Source of the DNA: Trifolium pratense
Lineage: Eukaryota > Streptophyta > Magnoliopsida > Fabales > Fabaceae
Direction of reading: 5' to 3'
NCBI RefSeq assembly: GCF_020283565.1
Contig: NC_060065.1
Span: 45,992,409-46,056,408 of the forward strand
DNA length: 64,000 nt
The position numbers were made by a program, and so were the translations under genes. Positions 22,043 to 33,360 of the stretch are shown here, piece after piece (position 1 is the first letter of the stretch; each line of letters begins with the position of its first letter). The notes under the pieces are model-generated. The model was not told the origin of the DNA, made no database searches, and saw only the letters and a list, made by a program, of their open reading frames with translations.

Positions 22043-24717
22043 TTAAAAAAAAGGAGCCCTGTGAGGTATTCCCTTTCTTCTTGAATCTAGCTTACGAAAT
22101 GAAGCCGATGGACGATTAACAGGAAGGGCACTTTCTTTGTCGTCGTCTTCTTCTTCTTCTTCTTCTTCTTCTTCTTCTTCTACTTCTTCTTTATTATTGT
22201 CTTCTTTCTCTTCACCTTCTTCATTTTGTTCATCAATTCCTGCTTCATCTACTTTTTGTTTTAGATTTTGTTCACGCGAACATTTGGCTTTTTCTTTTTG
22301 TGGTGATACCTTGATCGATTCCTCTAGCAATCTTTCCATTTCTTCCATTTCTTTTGGGTTTACGGAAAAGCCTCCATTCTTCTTTATATATTCAAACTAG
22401 TATCATAAACGCATAATGCAATATTAATTAATTATATTTAAAAAAACGAAAGTACAACAATTGTAATTGGTAAAAAAAAAAAAAATTATAATGTCCTTTA
22501 TTTGCTTCCGATCCGATTTGACTAATAGAAGCGAATGAACTGAAATGGAATAAAATATACTAGTTTTTTATAATTTAAACCGATTAAAATATAATATAAA
22601 AAATAATTTTTAAAAAAAAAATATCAAGTAGATTCTGTTCTAATTTCCTGTCCAGTTTAGGATTATGATTTATTTTATTCCACATTCAAATTTATCACGT
22701 TTCAAGTCAATTCTCTTTTTCTATAAAAAAAAAAAGTCAATTCTCTTTCATATTTTTCCAAAAGTGAAATAAATAACCATAAAAAAATTCATTTGCAAAC
22801 TAAACAAAAATACCCATAAAAAAATTATGCATTCACATACTCAATATAATATCACTGAAAGCCTAGTGTTAAAAAAAAAAAAAAAAAATTGGAAGCCTAC
22901 TGAAATTGAAGCACCATATTTTGTTAGATTTAAATACAAATAGAAAAAATAAACACCAATTACATTCTCAATTAGATAAGATGACAAAGTTTTAGTTTAT
23001 TTGGAAAAAAATGGAATAAAAAAAAATATATGAAAGAACTAAGAGATATATGATAAAGAGAACAGATAAATGAGATCGAGACAAATACTTTACCTTACAT
23101 GCTAAAGAGCAAAAGCAAGAAGAATCAATAAGATTTCTATCACATATTTTACAAAGAAAGTTGCTTCTGTGACCAATTTTACCAATATTGTTCCTCTTAG
23201 GATGTGGTCGATTCCTCTTGTTTAAGAATACAACTGGACAACTATTGATCACATATGTTTGGATTCCTAGGATGTCCACATGCTTGTAAATTTCAGTGAT
23301 CTTAACTACTTCATTATATGATGACTTCCTTACCTGTTTTATAATTTCAAGTGTCAAGGTTCAAATTTACATTTCAAAGTTTAAAAAAATAATTAAAATT
23401 GCTTTAATGTAACAAATATAAAATGAAGAGAAATTGATATAACACAAAGATACATAGATTGTGGAGATGTTATATAGATATGCTGTCAAATTAATTAACA
23501 ACACTTACTTGAATTACGTTGTGATCTTTGTGATGAAATTTTATACAAGATGCGCATATTGGATTGTCAATGCAATTGATGCAGAACTTGTTACACTCAT
23601 TTTTAGGATTGTTTGGATGGGCTACACAAGTTGTAAAAAACGTAGTCATCGCCAACAATGTTTCCAGCCCGGGCACTTGTATCATATCCTAAGCAACAAA
23701 CGCAACAATTGTAAGACCATGTGCAATGGAAAGAAAAAAGGGTGTTGAAGGAGTGTTTCAACTGTTGAAACCATTGGAGGGAGTGTTGAAAAAATGATGT
23801 GGAGGAGTTGGGTGATGAAATGTTTCAACTGTGTTGAATCTGACGCAGTGGCCACGCGGCGGGTTTTGTTTGGTTGCAGCAGGGCGCGTGTGATACACGC
23901 GCGGGTGAGGAGAGTGGGCGAGAGTGAAACGCGGAGAGAGAAAGAAATAAGGACACGTGTCTTCGTCTGATTGGCTCTTCGGATTCTTATCACATTAATA
24001 CTTTGAACTCAATTATCTCATTGCAAATTATTTTTTTATTTTTTTACCAAAATTCGTGATTTTTTTTTCTCTACAAATAGAGACTTGGTTCATTTCATTT
24101 GGACACAGAAAAAAAACCAAAATTTTCACTATCTTAATCTATTATTATCTTTCTAATTAGTCTTTCTTTTGAAGTTTTAATCTTTTTTTAGTGAAATGGA
24201 TCCCAACAATTCTTCTATACGTTATTTGTGTGTTGTTTCGTATTTTAAGTTAATTTACATTGTATTAATTACGTAACTTGTGTGTTGTATTGCATTTTAA
24301 GTTAATTTGTATCGTACTAATTACGTTATTTGTGTGATGTATTGCATTTTAAATTAAGAAAATAAAAAAAATATTTAAATAAATTTTGTTAAGTGTATTA
24401 TTTTAATTTAATTTTAATCGATAATTATAATTTTATTTAATCATAAAAACAAAAATTAAAATTTAAATAAGAATATGAAATAGAAAGTGGTGGGGTAGAG
24501 AAAGTGGTGGGGTAGGGTGTTGAATAGAAAAACCATTGGAGAGGGTAAAAGTTGAATGTGTGTTGAATGATTAGGTGGAAGAAAGAGAAAATGATGTGGA
24601 GTGAAAAAGTAGATGTTGAAGGTGTTTTGGTGTTGAAACCATTGTATATAGTCTAATCAGAAAAAATATAAATAAATGAATTAAACTTTATATTGTAATT
24701 GAAATAAGTATTACCAT
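22043..24717 (-). CDS. PLATZ zinc-binding transcription factor-like protein
   Basis: Minus-strand exons: 24717-24715 (start codon only), 23688-23509, 23333-23094 and 22396-22043, all GT-AG, giving 258 residues, a usual PLATZ length. PLATZ proteins bind zinc and A/T-rich DNA, act in the nucleus and mostly repress transcription. Visible features: Cys/His-rich zinc region KNECNKFCINC, CASC and FHHKDH (about residues 30-55); VRKSSYNEVVKITEI from 62; GIQTYVINS; a second Cys cluster CKICDRNL to FCSLACK ending at 141; an acidic Glu/Asp run near 210-227; and the family-typical C-terminus RRKGIPHRAPF. The first coding exon ends exactly after ATG (atg/gtaata), an arrangement shared with the pseudogene at 13970. 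A Harbinger-like element lies in that first intron. If that intron is not removed, translation could start at the next ATG, 23685. The acidic run is encoded by a (TTC)n-like tract on this strand. Confidence 0.75.
23715..24653. mobile_element. Harbinger-like (PIF) non-autonomous element, 939 bp
   Basis: Ends gaccatgtgcaatgg and the inverse of gactatatacaatgg are flanked by TAA on both sides (23712-23714, 24654-24656). The paralogous site near 13913 (caattgtaatcagaaa) is empty with one copy of taa. Subterminal words gtgttgaa and aaccattgg recur. Located in intron 1 of the PLATZ gene. Confidence 0.8.
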
Positions 24718-24807
24718 TATGAATGTGTAGAAAAATGATTTTGAACAAGCTTAAAAAAGATAGAGAAGGATGATAATTTTCAGTAAATATGGTGATTATA
24801 TAGTGAC

Positions 24808-25499
24808 TAGGGGTGATCGTATCCGAACCAATCCAAAAGTAAAACCGCAAATCGAACCAAACCAAACCGAAAACCGCAAAAACCGCATTTGGTTTGGATG
24901 TATTTGGATGGCTTTCTTACTGAACCGCAAACCGCAAAACCGCAAACCGCAAAAACCGCGGATAACCGCAAAAACCGCATTAAGTTACTATTATATATTT
25001 ATATTCCAATATCGTAAAAGAAAATATATTTATATTCCAATATACATGCCCAATTACCAAGTCAGTCGACCAAATTAATCGAACTTCAAGTTGTTTTTAT
25101 TTTTTGTACTGAAATTTTATTTTGGTGTTGTAATGTTGTTTTAAATAAACAAATTTTATCGGTACCGTGATGTTATTTTGAAAATTCAATTTTTTTATAT
25201 ATTTAAAATTGTAAGTTACTATAATGTTATTTTGGATAAATAATTTTTGTTGGTACTATAATGTTATTTTGGAACTTCAATTTTTTATTTTTTATTTATG
25301 CTTAAAATTGTTCGGTACAATCGTTATGTTTTAAACCGCACCAACCAAACCGATCCAAACCGCATTGGTTTGGTTTGGTTTGGTTTGGATGACTTTTTAA
25401 AAATCAACCGAACCAAACCGAACCGCATACATTTTTATCTCGCGGTTAGGATGACTTTTATGCTCAAAACCGAACCAAACCGCACCGCGATCACCCCTA
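24808..25499. mobile_element. hAT-type non-autonomous element, 692 bp
   Basis: Terminal inverted repeats taggggtgatcg and cgatcaccccta are flanked by a perfect 8-bp direct repeat atagtgac (24800-24807, 25500-25507), the hAT signature. The interior is packed with aaccgcaaa, aaccaaacc and the inverse ggtttggtt words. No transposase frame is seen. Confidence 0.85.
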
Positions 25500-25559
25500 A
25501 TAGTGACAATAAAAGGGTTTATATAGTGACAGTGATGCTATAGACAGTCAACATTAGAT

Positions 25560-26578
25560 TGTTGGGCCAACGGAGACTCGGATCCTCTATACGTAGGAAT
25601 TCATGCAAGCACACAAATTTAGTTTGACGATAAATTATGATGGTTCGATTGAAATTAGACGGTGTAGATTTTAAGTTTAGAATATCATTTTATTTTATTT
25701 TTCTTAGAATCATTTGACCAATATAGAATACCATTTTATTTTATATTGTTGGAGAAAGGAAAAATAATAAAGTAATGTTTTTTAAAATGAAAATTCATTA
25801 AATAAAAGAAACTAATTATCTATAGAAATATATACCAAAATTGACGGGCCTTATCATCAAATGATACTTTTTGATATTTTATTTTATATCATAACTTTTT
25901 CTAAATTTATTTTGACAAAATTTATATATACTAAACAATAATATTTTATTTTATAACTTTTTCTAAATTTTGCTTCAAAAAAAAAAAACTTTTTCTAAAT
26001 TTGTTTTGACTAAACTTTATATATACTAAAAAATGGTTATATATTATTAAAGTCTCAATTATTTAAATAGTTTTATACATTTCCTTTAATCACATAATCA
26101 TATTTTCAAAACAAATTCTAAATCATACATCATACGATTCATATTATTTCTAGAGGTTTTATTTTTAGAGCACTGAATTGGAACACTCTATAATAGTACC
26201 TTTTTCATTTCTTTTTTTTCCTTTTATTTTTGTATCGTTGTCATATTTTGGATGACGGGTGGCATCACTTGGAAAAAGGAAAAATAATAAGATGATTATT
26301 CTTAAATGCAAATTCATTAAATAAAAGGAAATTAATAATCTATAGAAAATTTATAATAAACCTAACAAAGTTTGAATTTTTTTAATATTTTATTTGATAA
26401 CTAGGAAAAATAATAAAATGATTTTTCTTAAATGAAAATTCATTAAATAAAAGGAAATTAATAAACTATAGAAAATGTACAACAAATTTGACAAGCCTTA
26501 CCATCTAACGATACTTTTTAATATTTTATTTTTTTTAATAACCTTTTATGGAAAATGATATTAAATAGTTAAAGTCTC
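25560..26578. repeat. Diverged paralogue of 14090-15170
   Basis: Matches the flank of the PLATZ pseudogene, without its two MITEs. Internally it has several units of a segment of about 115 bases, marked by cattaaataaaaggaaatta. This shows the PLATZ locus was duplicated with several kb of flank. No gene is present. Confidence 0.65.
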
Positions 26579-27044
26579 TGTTGTGAATTCGGATTGAATC
26601 ACACCAATACCTTGATGTGTGTGGAGCAAATGGATTAAAGCAATCAACAAGCGAGAATGACAATAATAACAATAACAAAATATAAACCGCGAAAACGTAA
26701 AGAACACGAGATATTGTTTACCCAGTTCGGTTATAACAACCTAGTCTGGGGGAGAGAGACTCTCCGTTCCACTATCAATGAAAAACTTGATTACAAAGAT
26801 TCAATACAAGAGTTGCAAGAATTTAGTCTTGATCCTAAATTCTACCCTTTTCCCGAATCTCTCCCCGTGACCAAGAAATTCAATCAATAAGTGTTTACAA
26901 GGTGATGAATCAATCCCCAACCCTAGAGTATGCCCAAGAGAAGTTCTCTAATAAACTCTAGTCTTTTGTTGACTTTAGAAACCCTAAAATCACCTTAAAA
27001 AAGTCAGAAAACGCATAATCTTGATATTTTAGTTATCCAATTTT
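26579..27044 (+). mobile_element. LTR-retrotransposon fragment replacing SCPL gene 2 exon 1 region
   Basis: Starts with tgttgtgaattcgg right where homology to the 14-15 kb region stops, and includes ttgtttacccagttcgg and ctgggggagagagactctcc, phrases I associate with plant (legume) LTR elements. It ends where SCPL intron-1 homology begins (about 27045). The right end is not a clean LTR terminus, so it is truncated. Confidence 0.5.
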
Positions 27045-28151
27045 TGAAAATAATGGTGTTATTTTGAATCGTATTATCATAGAAGCAAATATGTTCTGGT
27101 GGCATTATAAAAGTCCATACAAAGTGGAGAATTCCTCCGAGCCATGGCCAATAATTCTCTGGTTGCAAGGAGGACCTGTAAGTATTATTTGAATTAAATC
27201 CATATTTTTATTTTATTGTGGATTGAAGTCTCAAATATTAATTGAATTGAATTGAATAGGGTGATTCAGGAATTGGACTTGGAAATTTTGAAGAGATTGG
27301 CCCTCTTGATGTCAATTTGAAGCAAAGGAATTTCACTTGGTTGAGAAAAGCAGATTTGCTATTTGTGGTAACTTAGCTATGTGCATGCATGATTCGAATA
27401 TAGTGAATTTGACCAAATTATATTGACACTATTATTTTAAGATGAGAGAACTAAAATTCGAATAATGTATGAAATTCAATATTAAAATTCTAGATTTTAA
27501 GATGAGAGAACTAAAATCTTATTTCATAGAAAATGGAGAACTAAAAATGCATTTAACTCATATTAAATGCTTTTTTTTGTCATATATAGGACACTCCGGT
27601 TGGAACAGGGTTCAGTTTTGTCGAGGATTCAACATTACTTGTTAAAACAGACGACGATGCAGCCACCGACTTGACTACATTATTAATCAAAATATTTAAC
27701 AATGATTCAACCCTTCAAAAGTGTAATTTATTCATTTTTGGAGAATCTTATGGTGGAAAATTTGCTGCTACTCTTGGATTATCAGCCTACAAAGCAATTA
27801 AAAATGGAACACTGAAGGCTACACTTGGAGGTATTAATTTTCTTTGAAATTCATGATCATTTGTTATAATTAAGGAATAAACAAAACAACTACTAAAATG
27901 AAATAAAAAAAATACATAAATCATTTCAATGGGAAAAAGAAAAAGAAACCATATTGAAGTCCTAAATGTATAAATAATATTACTATATGTTACTATATTG
28001 TATTTTGTGACCATATACTATTTTTATCCAAATTTAGGTGTGGTATTAGCAGATAGTTGGATCTCCCCAGAAGATTATGTGGTAAGAACAAAAATAATTC
28101 TATCCTTAATTTCTTTCACCATTAATTTGAGTTTTCACTTTTTTAGCATTT

Positions 28152-28498
28152 TTTTTTTTTTGAGCAACAAAAATTTTATTAACAACCACTGCATAACATA
28201 AGGCATGTTATGAGGGCTAAAAGAGTACAAGAGATAAGCACAGAGGAAAGAAACCAAAAGCTAGAAATAGGGCTAAAACAAAAGTCAGTTACTGCTCACA
28301 TAAAAAGCAGTAAACCATCCACACCACAGATACAAAAAGCACACAATTCATCTTCTCATGCAATATATCGGACTCCATTTCCATTCATACAGCATACACG
28401 GACCCTTCGCCATCCTCCCAATGAACCATTGCCATGATACAACCTTAATTTGCTCTACCACCTCCTCCACCGTAACTGCTACATTGTTGAACACGGAG
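28152..28498 (-). mobile_element. 5'-truncated LINE in SCPL gene 2 intron 5
   Basis: A poly-T start (poly-A on the element strand) and a perfect 17-bp target duplication tcacttttttagcattt (28135-28151, 28499-28515). The element strand encodes a C-terminal reverse-transcriptase tail (WQWFIGRM, CMLYEWKWSPI). Gene 1 has an empty site. Confidence 0.85.
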
Positions 28499-28659
28499 TC
28501 ACTTTTTTAGCATTTAATTTGACTTTGCAGCTCTCATGGGCTCCTCTATTGAAAGACCTCTCAAGAATTGATGACAATGGACTACAAAAATCAAACATGT
28601 ATGTAACATATGTTTTAATTTCCATCTTCTAATGTTAATAAATTATGGTACTCCAATCC

Positions 28660-28790
28660 AAAGGCTTGATCTAGTGGTAAAAAAGTCTTAATTAAATTCT
28701 AGACGTCGCAGGTTCGAGGCCCGCTAGTTGGAGGAGGTTAAATGTAAATATTTTTGTAAATCGATACGTTTTAATAGTAATGGACCAAAT
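28660..28790 (+). mobile_element. tRNA-derived SINE in SCPL gene 2 intron 6
   Basis: Contains an A-box-like ggcttgatctagtgg and a perfect B-box ggttcgaggcc about 45 bases later, the internal RNA polymerase III promoter layout. Absent from gene 1. Ends are approximate and target duplications were not resolved. Confidence 0.6.
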
Positions 28791-29677
28791 TGAAATCTAA
28801 AATAAACGTAACAGATCAAATGTGCAGTTAAGTCAATATTGTATAATTAATGTACCAATTTCTCTATATTATTTGATGAACATATTTTTGAGAGCAGTTT
28901 GGCTGAAAAGATCAAGCAACAACTCGAAGCTGGTGAATTTCTAAATGCATTTGATACTTGGAATCAAACTGAAGCTGTAATAAGCAATAGCAGCAATTAT
29001 GTGGTACTAACATATATTCTTCATATTTAAAATCACTTAAATGAAGAATTAATTTTAATTAAATTTCATGATTGTGTGTTCAAGAATTTCTATGATTTTA
29101 CGGAGGATAATGGAAGCCATATAAATACCATGTCAACAACAAAGAAGAGATTATTCAATGAAATATCAATGAGGCGTTACTCCAACTATATTACTTCTAC
29201 AGTTGGTAATGATGATATGAAGATTCTATACACCTTATTAAATGGTGCCATAAAGGAAAAATTAAAGATCATTCCACGGAATCTTACGTAAGTCTATACT
29301 ATAACTTTCTAAAATAAAAATAAGAGTCTCTTTGATCAACAAAATATAAGTACTTACCAAAATAGTAGATGACAAAACAACATATGATGAAATTTAAGGT
29401 ATTGAGTAAATGTTGTCTTGTATGATATTTGGTGAAAAAAATAATATTAAAAAACTTGTGCAGATGACAAAAAGCAGTACCTGCATGGTTCAGTGGCGAT
29501 AAGAATTTCAGTTTTTGTCATATCCCTTGGCTCACAGTTTGTCCAGTCCGAAGAACAGTTTGAAACTATAATAACTAAAGTTGTCTTGTTCAATCTTTTA
29601 TTCTTTAGCAGATCGAATGCACCTAATATACCTCTAAAAATAGTTAAAACGTGAACCCTTACTTTTTTAGTAAAATA

Positions 29678-29824
29678 CTCCCTTCGGTCCTTATTATAAG
29701 AAAAAATTTAGTTTTTAGATTCATAAAATGTTGGATGGATCTAGTCAATAATATGGACCAGATACATCTAATATTCTATGAATCTAAAAAGTAAACTTCT
29801 TCTTATAATAAGGACCAGAGGGAG
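29678..29824. mobile_element. Stowaway-type MITE in SCPL gene 2 intron 8
   Basis: A 147-bp near-palindrome beginning ctcccttcggtccttatt and ending with its inverse (aataaggaccagagggag), flanked by TA. Same family as 14168-14353. Absent from gene 1. Confidence 0.8.
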
Positions 29825-30274
29825 TATAATTTATTATGATAAAAATGGAGAGCAAATATACTAATTAATATTTTATTAACATTTACTAAAAATAGTAAGG
29901 TTGACATTCGGACTAGGTCTATATTAGATGTTCTTAATTCTAATGATTAAAAGTTTAAAACCATAATTTCATGTTTTTTGCAATTGCTGACAGATGGCAA
30001 CCCGTGTTACAATATGTGTTAGAAAATTTTAAAGGTGATTTTATGAAGCCAAGAATTAGTGAGGTGAGAACAAGCTTGGAACTTTGGTTTTAAATCAACT
30101 TGGGGTTAAAATTATATTCATGATGTTTATTTGATTGTCTTAGGTTGATGAGTTGCTAGCTCTCGGGGTCAATGTGACTATCTACAATGGACAAGTGAGT
30201 GTTCTTCATGAAAATAAATTTTGATAATTGGATTTGAAATTATTTTAGATTTAAGATTTTTATTTTAATGGAAA

Positions 30275-30279
<5 letters not shown>

Positions 30280-30359
<80 letters not shown>
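30280..30359. repeat. (AT)n microsatellite in SCPL gene 2 intron 10
   Basis: Pure AT tract. The sequence that follows (30360-30560) has no counterpart in gene 1 and carries a 20-base imperfect repeat (atctaaca-gctataacacat) near 30418 and 30533, suggesting a further insertion. Confidence 0.9.
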
Positions 30360-30361
<2 letters not shown>

Positions 30362-31651
30362 CGACAAAAGTACAATATAATATTCAGAATACATGGGTAT
30401 TAAAAGTACGCTCCACCAACATCTAACAGGCTATAACACATATAAGCAAAATGACATAACAATAGCAAAAATAAACACCTCTAACCTCCAACTATAAGAA
30501 AATCCAAAAACCCCTCAAAAAGAGAGACAAGGATCTAACATGCTATAACACATGTATTTTCCTTTTGTATAAAATCATGTTCATTGGGTCCATTTTAAAA
30601 AATAAAAGTAAATAAATTATTTTTGACTATTATTGGGTCCTTTTTAGAAAATATAATATATATAAATTATTCTTGACTATTATAGTTCCTACAAAATAAA
30701 AAGAATATATTTTTATTGATTAGTATTATATATAGGTTGATCTAATTTGTTCAACCAAGGGAACGGAAGCTTGGGTCAAGAAACTCAAGTAAGTAACCTC
30801 TCACCTATTTATTTACCTCTTAAAATTTGGTGAAAGTAACTTAATTAATTTGCATAATTGTCTTTTTAATTATCATAACTTTTTTGGGTTATTTGTGTAG
30901 ATGGTCAGGCCTTCAAAATTTCTTGAGCCAAGATAGAACTCCATTGTATTGTGGAAGTGAAAGAAAGACCAAAGGCTTTTTTAAGTCATATGAAAACTTA
31001 AGTTTCTATTGGATACTTGATGCTGGCCATAATGTAAGTCAAAATCAATCATCATCTCAAAAACATTGCTTCTATTTCTCACTTAAAAAAAGAAATTAAA
31101 AATAATAACTGTGGTTTTTAATATCAAAATATCTACAATTTTTTTAATATATTGATCATGTGTGTTATTAACTACGCGTATATACGATTAAAGGTTAGCC
31201 ATGAAATCCATTCAATAATTGAGAGGGCTAAACTCATTTATTTGATGAATTTCATGGTCAATCTACGAATACAAAAAGTAATAGAGAGTTCGAGGGTTTA
31301 GAAAAATGATCATTTCACACCTATTAAATCTATTATTTATTATTTAATATTTAACGGATGAATCATATATGTATTCGATCTCTGACCACATAATAATAAA
31401 GGATTGAAATTCAAAATTTTGGAAAGTGAATCCTCTAAAATATTTATTTCATATATATGAGGTTTGTTCATTAATATTTATGATTTCATTTAGATATACT
31501 ATATAATATCATAAATTTAATTCAAAACTATATATTTATGTATGCTTATCAATTTGTTCCTTTATTTTGATGATTGATGTAGGTACCTATTTATCAGCCA
31601 TGCATAGCACTAAACATGGTGGGTGCAATTACACAATCACCAGCGGCTTGA

Positions 31652-32536
31652 AGTTACCAGCATATATCATATCATATATAGAGAATTTAAATAAATATAA
31701 ATAAAAATAATACAAATAGAGAATGAAACATAATTGGAAATTAGGGATGCTATATGTACAATGTTGATCATTCTATGTTTATCGATTATTAATAATCATA
31801 CATACCTTTTTATATGTTAAGATATTTTTGTGTGCTAAAGACAGCTAGTTGGAAAAAGTGGAAAGAAAAGAAAAATGTGGTTCACATATCATCCTTTTTC
31901 GATGAGAAACTAAAAACTTGCATAAAAAAATGAAAAACTAAAAAGTGAGACATCTTCTTCTTTTAATTATTTGTGATCGTTTGAATTTGGTCTCTCTAAG
32001 TGGATGACTGAATATCATTTTTGACACATCATCCTAGTTTGTCATGTCACACGATGTCATGTCAATCCCTGTTTGTCACATACGTTTTTTAAGAGACTAT
32101 GCATCAGAGACAAAAACCAAAGAAAATTGATCTTTTAGGAGCCGCTTTAAAACAAAAAAAAAAAAGTACATGGAAGAAAACCAAAAACTCACGAACTTAT
32201 AGGGATGAATTGATTATTTATGCCTTATTTTTATTTTTAAGTTGAGTTTTAAACAAGTTTTTTTTTCTCTATTTATTTATTTTGTTTAAAAAACATCATA
32301 TTACTGAAACAAAATAGTTTTCGACTTTTAATAACTCTTTGTTTCATAAACAAATTTTGTAACATAAGTTCATATGGAGGTGGACTGGCATGGAGATACC
32401 TGAACCCCACGCAAAAATCAAACTCTGTTGGATATGAGTTTGGGTTCTATTTTTTATTTCCGTTGAGAATTGAGATTGGTATGGGGATACCAAACTTTAT
32501 CGGTTTGGCGAGTGCAAAATTCGTACCCGTCCCGCC
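31652..32536. other. 3' flank of SCPL gene 2 and spacer
   Basis: The first 170 bases match the 3' flank of gene 1. The last 160 (about 32375-32536) hold gatacctgaacccca and gataccaaac words of a dispersed repeat. The spacer ends exactly at the start of copy B. No gene. Confidence 0.55.
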
Positions 32537-32659
32537 TCGTTGTCATGCAAATAATAATATGAAAATAGTAATGTGTCTCAGTGGCATTAATTAAAGAGCC
32601 AAATATAGTAAAATGGTTTTGAAACTTGTGTAATTAAGTTTTTAAAAGAAAATATTTCA

Positions 32660-33098
32660 TATTCGATCACTATTATAAGCAAAAAAAACCACTTTTTAGG
32701 TTCATCGAAAAAATGATATATATGAACTGTATTGTAAGTCAGATACTCCCTTCGTCCCAAATTATAAGAGAAAATACTCACTTTTTTTTGTCCCAAATTA
32801 TAAATGAAAAACACAAATATTTATCTTTTTTAAAATTTCTTTTTGCTTATTCTCACAAAATTAAATGTAAATTGCATTTAATTTACTCTCTCTCTCATCT
32901 TTTCCATAACCAGTACAAATTGTTTTTACATTTTTTCATGCAACTATTTTCAAGAAAAATACAAACAAAGATTTCAAATTATTATGTTTTGGTTTTTCTT
33001 AAGCAGTTTTTTTTTACCTTAAAATTTGGGATGAAGGGAGTACATCAGTTTTTCAATGAATCTAAAAAGTGGTTTTTTTTGCTTATAATAGTGACCGA
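32660..33098. mobile_element. Nested MITE pair upstream of SCPL gene 3
   Basis: Copy of 4015-4455, with the inner Stowaway-type element at 32746-33040. The inner left end here is ctcccttcg, one base closer to the family consensus than in copy A. Confidence 0.65.
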
Positions 33099-33288
33099 GT
33101 GGTGTATATATTATACTTATACATTAAGGAATGTCACACTATTTATGAATTGGTAGCATGGGTATCACCATGCTTTTGTCTAGCTTTTCCATTTTTTGTG
33201 CTAGCCTTCCATCGTCACATTATTTCTGTTGGGACTAACGACAAAATTAAACATGTTTATCATGTAGAGTATTTTCATACCAATGCAA

Positions 33289-33296
33289 TATAAATT
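33289..33296 (+). promoter_or_regulatory. Likely TATA box of SCPL gene 3
   Basis: Same tataaatt as in copy A, 65 bases before the final 7-base spacer to the ATG at 33361. The leader differs at several bases from copy A (attattgtttactcat versus attagtgttaatcaat). Confidence 0.4.
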
Positions 33297-33360
33297 GCTA
33301 GCGAGTTTCATTATTGTTTACTCATATTATTATTACTTGTTATTGTTTTTCATTTTCACA

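Larger units (their letters stand above)
3892..22349. repeat. Large segmental duplication, copy A
   Basis: It matches 32537-51012 almost base for base. The offset drifts from 28645 to 28663 only through length changes in microsatellites and homopolymers. By eye there are roughly 15 substitutions in 18.4 kb. It carries SCPL gene 1, a Mutator-like element, LINE ends, a PLATZ pseudogene, a CACTA element and part of the PLATZ gene. Confidence 0.95.
27083..31651 (+). pseudogene. SCPL51-type serine carboxypeptidase-like gene 2, lacking exon 1
   Basis: Exons matching 2 to 13 of gene 1: 27083-27177, 27260-27367, 27590-27830, 28038-28081, 28531-28598, 28898-29003, 29085-29287, 29994-30063, 30144-30194, 30736-30788, 30901-31033, 31583-31651. 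All are GT-AG and in frame with no stop, 413 codons plus the stop. Unlike genes 1 and 3 it keeps the standard oxyanion loop (QGGPG), nucleophile motif FGESYGGK, the Asp of NGQVD and the catalytic His (AGH), and has 16 extra residues in exon 8. Exon 1 with the signal peptide and start is absent; homology stops in intron 1 at an LTR fragment. It could be a recent 5'-truncated pseudogene, or could use a new upstream exon or the internal ATG at the AKANMFWW-like start. The intact frame argues that the truncation is recent or that selection persists. Confidence 0.75.

Noticed and set aside
22137..22400. Plus-strand poly-Ser frame
   Set aside because: Complement of the Glu-rich PLATZ last exon; the minus strand carries the recognisable RRKGIPHRAPF end.
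28660..28790. A tRNA gene suggested by the perfect B-box
   Set aside because: No cloverleaf could be drawn and the A-box to B-box context fits a tRNA-derived SINE.
32713..33156. 147-codon frame upstream of SCPL gene 3 (and its broken partner at 4068-4513)
   Set aside because: Lies across the nested MITEs; the frame is broken in copy A by a 2-base microsatellite change, so it is not conserved coding.
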